Source: JABSQH01 sp965230015 (lineage in GTDB: Bacteria; Actinomycetota; Acidimicrobiia; Acidimicrobiales; Ilumatobacteraceae). From it: a stretch of 64,000 nucleotides of DNA. The notes under the pieces are model-generated. The model worked only from the letters and a program-made list of their open reading frames with translations. It did not search any database and was not told where the DNA came from. Positions within the stretch are counted from its first letter, which is position 1. The number at the start of each line of letters is the position of its first letter. The DNA is taken from positions 1 to 64,000 of the forward strand of contig CBDDKF010000005.1 in NCBI GenBank assembly GCA_965230015.1. The letters run 5' to 3'. Below, piece by piece: positions 57,619 to 64,000 of this stretch. The position numbers were made by a program, and so were the translations under genes.

Positions 57619-60600
57619 ATGAGCATCCGCAGTTACGAACTGGCCGACCGGTTCCGACTCGAGGACGGCACGGTCTTCCTGAGTGGGGTGCAAGCGCTGG
57701 CCCGACTCCCGGTCGATCAGCTGCGACTCGACCGACGCCTCGGCCTGACCACCGCGGCGTTTGCCTCGGGCTACCAGGGCTCACCGCTCGGCACGTACAC
57801 CGAAGAGCTGCAACGCGCGGCGCGCGCCGTCGACAGCGGCGGCGCGGGAGACGATCTGCCGATCGTGATCCAACCCGCGGTCAACGAAGAACTGGCGGCC
57901 ACCGCGGTGATGGGCAGCCAGCTGGCGATGACCCTCGACGACGCACGTTACGACGGTGTCGTCGGCATCTGGTATGGCAAAGGCCCCGGCCTCGACCGCA
58001 GCTCCGACGCGATCCGTCACGCCGTGTTCGCCGGCACCGCAGCGCACGGCGGTGTCGTGGCGGTGGTCGGCGACGACCCTGCGGCCAAGAGCTCGACCGT
58101 GCCGTCGTCGAGCGACGCCACGATGGTCGATCTGCACATGCCGTTGCTCTTTCCCGGCGACGTGCAGGAGGCACTCGACCTGTCCCGTCACGCGGTGGCG
58201 CTGTCGCGCTCGTGCGGACTGTGGTCGGGCATCAAGCTCGTCACCGCGGTGGGCCGACGGCACCGGCACGGTCGACGTGCATCCCGACCGCATTCGGCCG
58301 CGGGCGCCAGTGGTCGAGGTCGACGGTCGACCCTTCGAGCCGCGACCGAACGGCCGGCTGCTCACCCCATACACGCTCGACATGGAGCGCGAGTTCGCCG
58401 AGGTGCGTTCGGTGCTCGCCCGCCGGTACGGCGTCGACAACGAGCTCAACCGGGTCACCGTGCGCACCCCCGACGACTGGATCGGCATCGCCGCGTGCGG
58501 CCACACCTATCACGAGATGCGTGAGGCACTGCGCGTCCTCGGACTCGGCTCCGACGACGAATTGCGCGCCGCCGGCATTCGTCTGTTCCAGCTCCTCATG
58601 CCAGTGCCGCTCGACCCCCGCCAGGTGATCGAGTTCGGCGGCGATCTCAACGAGCTGATGGTGATCGAGGAGAAGAACCCGACACTCGAGCGGTGTGGAT
58701 CAAGGCGGCGATGTACGACTCGCCGCACCGGCCGAAGATCACCGGACGCACCGACCCAGAGGGACTCGCCCTCGTTCCCGGCCACGGCACGCTCGACGTC
58801 GATCGGTTGCTCGAACCGCTGCACCGCCGTTTGGCGACCCGTCTCGGCGACCGCCTCCCGCCGCTCGAGCAACTGCTCACACCGGAGCGGCCGCGCATCC
58901 CGCTGGCCGTCGCCCGTACCCCGTACTACTGCTCGGGCTGCCCGCACAACGCGAGCACGCGGGTCGAGCCGGGAACACTCGTCGGTGGCGGCATCGGCTG
59001 CCACGCGATGGTGGCGATGATGGACCCCGACCGCGTCGGCGACATCGTCGCGCTCACCCAAATGGGCGGCGAGGGCGCCCAGTGGATCGGGATCGAGCCG
59101 TTCGTCGATCGCGACCATCTCGTACAGAACCTCGGCGACGGCACCTTCTTCCACTCGGGATCGCTCGCCATTCGCGCCGCCGTTGCAGCCGACATCGACA
59201 TCACCTACAAGCTTCTCTACAACGGCACCGTCGCCATGACCGGCGGGCAAGACGCCGAAGGCGCGATGACCGTGCCCGACGTTGCGGCGATGCTGCTCCT
59301 CGAGGGCGTGCAGCGGGTGATCGTGACCACCGACGACGTCACCCGCACCCGACCATGCCACCGGGTGTCGATGTGTGGGATCGAAGCCGCCTCGACGAGG
59401 CCCAACAGGTGCTCGCCGACATCTCCGGTGTCACCGTGCTGATCCACGACCAGGCCTGCGCCGCCGAGCTGCGCCGAGCCCGCTCGCGCGGCACGGTCGA
59501 GACGCCCGGATTTCGAGTGGTGATCAACGAGCGCGTGTGCGAAGGGTGCGGCGACTGTGGCGACAAGAGCAACTGCCTGTCGGTGCAACCGATCGATACG
59601 CCCTGGGGGCGCAAGACCCAGATCCACCAGTCGAGCTGCAACTTCGACCTGTCGTGCCTGCAGGGTGACTGCCCGTCGTTTGCACTGGTCACGGTGGACA
59701 ACGACGAGGTCCGCCGGCAGGCGAAGGCGGCGCCGGTCGCGCCGCCCGACTCGATTGGCGAGCCGCGACCACCGCTGGTGAACCCGGACGAGTTCGTCGT
59801 GCGGATGACGGGGATCGGCGGGACCGGGGTGGTCACCGTGAGCCAGATCGTTGGCACCGCTGCGATGCTCGCCGATCGCCACGTGCGCGGCCTCGACCAG
59901 ACCGGACTGTCGCAGAAGGCGGGGCCGGTGGTGAGCGACCTCGTGATCAGCGCCGACATGGTGAGCACGTCGAATCACGCCAACGCCTCCGGGGTCGATG
60001 CGATCGTGTCGTTCGATCTACTCGTCGGCGCAAGCGACGCCAACCTGGTCGGTGCGCGCGCCGACCGCACCGTCGTGGTGGCGTCGACGAACGCCGTGCC
60101 GACCGGCCAGATGGTGACGCACCCCGACCTGGCGATGCCGGAAACCCAAGCGCTCCTCGACCGTGTCGAATCCGTGAGCCGCAGCGGCGACAACCACTAC
60201 CTCGATGCGGGCGACCTGGCCGCACGGCTGCTCGGCACAACCACCACCGCCAACGTGCTGCTCCTTGGCGCAGCGGTGCAGTCGGGAGCCCTCCCGATCC
60301 CCGTCGACGCAATCGAGCGGGCGATCGAACTCAACGGGGTGGCGGTGCAGACCAACCTCCGCGCCTTCCGCTGGGGGCGCGCCTGGGTCGACGACCCTGC
60401 TGCCGTCCGTGCTGCGGCCGGCATCCCCGAGCCGCCGCGCGCCGAAACGGTCGATGAGCTGATCGTCCGCCTGCGCGCCGACCTCGTCGAGTACCAGTCG
60501 GAGGAGTACGCGGCACGTTTCGCCACCGTGGTCGACCGAGCGCGCGCCGCCGAACGTGCGGCGGGCGACTCGTCCGAGCCGTTCACGTCGACGGTTGCCC

Positions 60601-61070
60601 GCAACCTGCACAAGCTGATGGCCTACAAGGACGAGTACGAGGTGGCCCGCTTGCTCCTCGCCGACGAGGGCCAACGCGGGTATGCCGCTGTGGCGGCCGA
60701 CGGCGCCACGCCGGAAGTGACGTACCTCCTCCACCCGCCGATGCTGCGGGCGATGGGCATCGACCGCAAGCTGCGTCTGCAGCGCAGCGCCGTGCCGGCG
60801 TTGCGCGCCCTCCGTCGCGGCAAGCGACTGCGCGGCACGTTGGCCGATCCCTTCCGCTGGGCCGAGGTCCGGCGGGTCGAGCGGGCGATGATTCCCGAAT
60901 ACATCGCCGCGGTCGATCGCCTGAGCGCCCGCCTCCAGGCCGATCCGACGACCGCGACGCTCACCGCGGTGACCGAGATCGCCGCACTTCCCGACGCGGT
61001 ACGCGGCTACGAAGACCTCAAGTTGCGGCGCGCCGCCGCCTACCGGAGCGAACTCGCCCGACGCCTGTAA
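57619..61070 (+). pseudogene. Indolepyruvate ferredoxin oxidoreductase family protein (fused), frame broken in three places
   Basis: A fused 2-oxoacid:ferredoxin oxidoreductase about 1150 residues long once repaired. The N-terminal part (VFLSGVQALARLP, GYQGSPLGTYTEEL) is the pyrimidine-binding domain; PYYCSGCPHNAST and GGGIGCHAMVAMM lie in the diphosphate domain; CEGCGDCGDKSNC is a 4Fe-4S site; VTVSQIVGTAAMLADRHV and QKAGPVVSDLVIS form the gamma domain. Frame changes: one extra G near 58252, one base lost near 58692, one base lost near 59351. The repaired protein is complete. It oxidises arylpyruvates or similar with CoA and reduces ferredoxin. Strong GGAGAGGAGG before the ATG. Confidence 0.83.
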
Positions 61071-61100
61071 CCGTTGCGGGCCGTCGGTATCGTGCGCGTC

Positions 61101-62013
61101 GTGCAGGCGGTGCGTGCGTGGGTGATGCGCCTGTGGCGGGAAACCCAAGACGACGGGTTGTTCGACGTCGCCGCAGCGGTGACCTTCTGGGTACTGCTCA
61201 GCCTGCCCGCGCTGATGCTCGCCGTGCTCTCGTCGGGTGTCGCTGCTCGGCGACGGATTGGCCAACGAACTCGAGGAAGTGACCCTCGACTTCGTCGAGG
61301 GAACCTTCGCCGACGAATCGAACGACCTCGAGGCCACCGTCAGCAGCCTGTTCGATCAGCCGCGCTCCGGCCTGTTCAGCGTGTCGCTGGCAGTTGCGCT
61401 GTTCACCGTGTCGCGCGGATTCGCCGGGTTGATCCGCGGACTCGACGTGGCCTACGACATCGACGACACCCGCAGCTTCATCCGTATCCGCCTCGCGGGG
61501 CTCGGGCTGGCGCTCGGCACGTTGGTGGTGGTCGCGGCGTCGACCTCGCTGTGGGTGTGGACCCGTGAGGTCGGGGTCCCCGATCCGCTGCGCGCGTTGG
61601 CGGCACTGGCGGTCCTCATCGCGTGGGCGGCCACGCTGTTCCACATCGGACCCAATCACCACACTCCATGGCGGTTCGATCTCCCGGGTGCCGCGTTCAC
61701 CGCGCTCGGCTGGCTACTGCTGTCGGTGGGCTACGGCGCGTACATCCAAGTCGCCGGGTCTGGGAACAGTGCGGTCGGCGTGGTCGGCGCACTACTGCTC
61801 GGTCTCACCTGGATGTGGCTCGCGGTGGTCGTGCTGCTGATCGGCGCAGAGATCAACGGCATCCTCGCGGAACGTGCCGGAGTGATCGAGCGGCGCAGCC
61901 GCCTCGGCACCTGGATGGCCACGACCTGGCAACGCACCGGTGTGCCGCGACGGGTGACCAAGCTGCGCCGGCGTGTGCGCCCCGACGACGATCCGCCGAC
62001 CGAGCGGATCTAG
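61101..62013 (+). pseudogene. YihY/BrkB-family membrane protein, one-base frameshift
   Basis: A YihY-type protein with six membrane helices. The first helix (VTFWVLLSLPALMLAVLSS) is in one frame and the rest (SLLGDGLANELEEVTLD, SLAVALFTVSRGFAGLIRGLDVAYD, LTWMWLAVVVLLIGAEINGIL) in the next; removing one G near 61235 rejoins them into about 303 residues. The repaired protein is a normal member. YihY/BrkB proteins are of uncertain function, once wrongly named ribonuclease BN. GTG start at 61101 or 61092 is uncertain. Confidence 0.8.
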
Positions 62014-62050
62014 GCCGTTTCTCGCCGCCAGCGTCTAGCCTCAGCCCGCC

Positions 62051-63158
62051 ATGACGATTGCCACCCCGATCTTCCTCGTGGTCGGCATCGTCGCTCTCGT
62101 GGTCGGCGCCGAAGGCCTCGTGCGCGGTGCCGCCCGACTCGCGGCCCGCACCGGGATGTCGAGCGTCGTCATCGGGCTCACCGTCGTGGCCTTCGGCACG
62201 AGCGCGCCCGAGCTCGCCGTGAGCATCGGCGACGTGCTGCGCGGCGGCGACGAAGCGGGCGCCATCGCCGTGGGCAACGTGGTCGGATCGAACATCGCCA
62301 ACATCTTGCTGGTGCTCGGTATCGCCGCTGCAGTGGGCGGCAGCCTGCTCGTCGCCCAGCGCATCGTCCGCCTCGACGTGCCGATCATGATCGGAGCGTC
62401 GATCCTCGTATGGCTGTTCGTGCTCAACGAAGCGCTCGGCCGCCTCGAGGGCATCGCGCTGACCGTGATGCTCATCGTCTACATCACCTGGACGGTGGTG
62501 AAGGCCAGGGGCACCAGCGACGACGTATCGACCGAGTACGACGAGGCCGCTGGCGCCGGAGAAGCTGCGTGAAAGCTCGGTGTGGGCCGACATCGTGTTC
62601 GTGGCCGTCGGACTGGGGTTCCTCGTGCTCGGCTCGCAGTCGTTGGTCAGCGCAGCCAGCGACATCGCCGGCGAACTCGGCGTGAGCGACTTGGTGATCG
62701 GTCTCACCGTGGTCGCCGTGGGCACGTCGCTGCCCGAGATCGCCACGTCGGTATTGGCGGCGATGCGCGGTCAACGCGACCTTGCCGTCGGCAATGCGAT
62801 CGGCTCGAACCTGTTCAACCTGCTCGCCGTGTTGGGGATCACTGCGGCGGTTGCGCCCAACCCGCTCCCGGTGGCGGAAAGCGCCGTGCGTGTCGACTTT
62901 CCGGTGATGATCGCTGTGGCCATCGCGTGTTTGCCGGTGTTCGCCCATGGTTACGTCCTCAGCAGGTGGGAGGGCATCGTCTTCGTGCTGATGTACGCCG
63001 GCTACATCGGATGGCTCGTGGTGGACGCCACCGAGAACGCGTTCCGCGACGAATACGGCGCGGTCGCACTGTTCTTCGTCGGTCCCGTGGTGATCGCGAC
63101 GCTGGTCGTACTCGTGTTGCGCATCTATCGCGCCCGCGGCGAACCGGTCTCGGTCTGA
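62051..63158 (+). pseudogene. Sodium/calcium exchanger-family protein, one-base frameshift
   Basis: A CaCA-family antiporter with the two inverted alpha repeats: GLTVVAFGTSAPELAVSIGD in the first half and GLTVVAVGTSLPEIATSVLA in the second, each with the GTSxPE acidic pair, plus GNVVGSNIANIL and GNAIGSNLFNLL. The two halves lie in different frames, 62051-62572 and from 62580. One extra G near 62552 explains it: removing it gives a linker AAAPEKLRESS and a single protein of 368 residues. It would exchange Na+ or H+ for Ca2+ in the inner membrane. Two separate half-proteins are less likely. Confidence 0.85.
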
Positions 63159-63211
63159 GCGTCGGCGAGTCCGTACAGCGTCGTTCGTCGGCGGCCGTGC
63201 GGCGCCGATGC

Positions 63212-63998
63212 CTACTCGGTTGGCGGCGGTGGGGTGGCCAGGCCCTCGGCGCGTCGCCGGAACTGTTCGCTGTGCGCGGCTGCGCCGACGATGCCGGCGT
63301 TGTTCGCCAGCTCGGCCGGCACGATCTCGGTGTCGATGTCGATGCGCGGCAGCCACTTGTCGGGGTGCTTGCTGGCGCCGCCGCCGGCGATGATCAAGTC
63401 GGGTGACAGCAGCAGCTCCATGTGTTCGAGATACCGCTCGACGCGCCGCGCCCAGTGCTTCCAGCTGAGGTCTTCGCGCTCACGGGCGCTGGCTGCGGCC
63501 TTGCGCTCGGCGTCGTGACCGTCGAGCTCGACGTGACCGAACTCGGTGTTGGGCACCATCACACCATCGGTGAACAGCGCCGATCCGATGCCGGTGTCCG
63601 AATGTCAGTACGAGCACCACCCCGTCGCGCCCTCGTCCGGCGCCGTAGTGCATCTCGGCGATGCCCGCCGCGTCGGCGTCGTTGAGCATCTTCACGGGCG
63701 CACCGGCGGCCTCGCTGAACACCGCATTGGCATCGACATCCACCCAGCTCTTGTCGACGTTGGCGGCAGAGTGAACCACCCCGCGCCGCACGATCCCGGG
63801 GAAACAGACGCCGAGCGGCTCGGTCCAGTTGTGGTGCTCGACGATCTGGCGGACGACGCCGCACATCGCCTCGGGGGTCGCCGGGTGTGGTGTAGGGATG
63901 CGGAAGCGGTCCGACGCCAGTTCACCGGCCTCGAGGTCGACGATCGCCCCCTTCATTCCGGTGCCACCGATGTCGATCCCGAACCCCAGCTGCGTCAC
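63212..63998 (-). pseudogene. ppgK: Polyphosphate glucokinase, one-base frameshift
   Basis: A ROK-family kinase. GFGIDIGGTGMKGAIVDL is the ATP/polyphosphate phosphate loop, CFPGIVRRGVV and VKMLNDADAAGIAEM the sugar site, with D of LNDAD as catalytic base. After GVVLVLTFG the frame is lost; one extra base near 63597 puts it back to TGIGSALFTDGVMVPNTEFGH, which continues to LIIAGGGASKHPDKW. The repaired protein has 261 residues, like known polyphosphate glucokinases. It phosphorylates glucose using polyphosphate or ATP. GTG start at 63998, close to the window edge. Confidence 0.87.
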
Positions 63999-64000
63999 GG

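Noticed and set aside
57484..57784. N-terminal extension of the PfkB kinase
   Set aside because: It would translate the B10 repeat and part of the divergent gene; the kinase fold begins precisely at MLLVVGEALVDL.
62051..63158. Two separate half-exchanger genes
   Set aside because: A single extra G joins them into one normal protein with both alpha repeats; the GTG of the second half lacks a ribosome site.
1..64000. tRNA, rRNA or riboswitch genes
   Set aside because: None was recognised by eye; weak candidates could have been missed without a dedicated scan.

Overview
The window reads as chromosomal DNA of a high-GC actinobacterium. Actinobacterial marks include a mycoredoxin, a CofC-type F420 biosynthesis enzyme with an F420-type luciferase-like oxidoreductase, a PafB/PafC pair, Ku with a separate LigD-type polymerase, polyphosphate glucokinase, and HU followed by a lysine/alanine-repeat protein. 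The gene mix (many acidic Thr/Asp-rich lipoproteins, acyl-CoA mutase subunits, a Liv-type importer, a fused indolepyruvate oxidoreductase) would suit the Acidimicrobiia (Ilumatobacter-like). That placement is inference; no rRNA or tRNA gene was seen.

Layout. 0.2-8.1 kb: EthD-like protein, S1P-lyase-like PLP enzyme, F420 luciferase-like oxidoreductase, amidohydrolase, secreted protein, CobW-type GTPase and beta-lactamase-fold lipoprotein. 8.3-10.1 kb: NHEJ polymerase and Ku. 10.4-14.1 kb: membrane protein, lipoprotein, M24 peptidase, fructosamine-kinase-like protein. 14.2-18.7 kb: mycoredoxin, cystathionine beta-synthase, cystathionine gamma-synthase/lyase (frame broken) and trehalose-6-phosphate synthase. 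18.7-25.2 kb: RNase HII, CofC, PIG-L deacetylase, Lys/Ala-repeat protein with HU, PIN-PhoH ATPase, exonuclease. 25.2-29.3 kb: aldehyde dehydrogenase / B12-binding protein / PafB / PafC operon and a CsoR-family repressor. 29.5-36.5 kb: pgi-pgl, an orphan ABC ATPase, acyl-CoA mutase large subunit, RarD-like transporter, two lipoproteins. 36.7-41.8 kb: Liv operon. 42-43.6 kb: metallopeptidase. 43.6-46.7 kb: mobile island. 46.7-51.7 kb: alpha/beta hydrolase, L,D-transpeptidase, glycosyltransferase, argG. 51.8-64 kb: TetR/SnoaL pair, M20 peptidase, CocE-like hydrolase, PfkB kinase, indolepyruvate oxidoreductase, YihY, cation exchanger, polyphosphate glucokinase.

The most unusual content is non-coding. 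Family B is a roughly 50-57 bp hairpin repeat present ten times, mostly at gene 3' ends and often as same-orientation pairs. Family A is a GGTGAG...CTCACC hairpin present five times around one gene. Family C is a 31-bp palindrome present twice, on either side of a RAYT-like Y1 transposase gene (44844-45650). Each C palindrome has been split at its centre by a different insertion sequence (IS30 family at 43624-44831, IS5 family at 45697-46644). This looks like a REP/RAYT system whose palindromes serve as IS targets.

Seven genes carry single-base frame breaks: cystathionine gamma-synthase, rnhB, livF, the indolepyruvate oxidoreductase, yihY, the cation exchanger and ppgK. Most sit in G/C runs, and every break can be repaired to a full-length family member. 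Residual consensus errors are the likeliest explanation, though real mutation cannot be excluded from one sequence.
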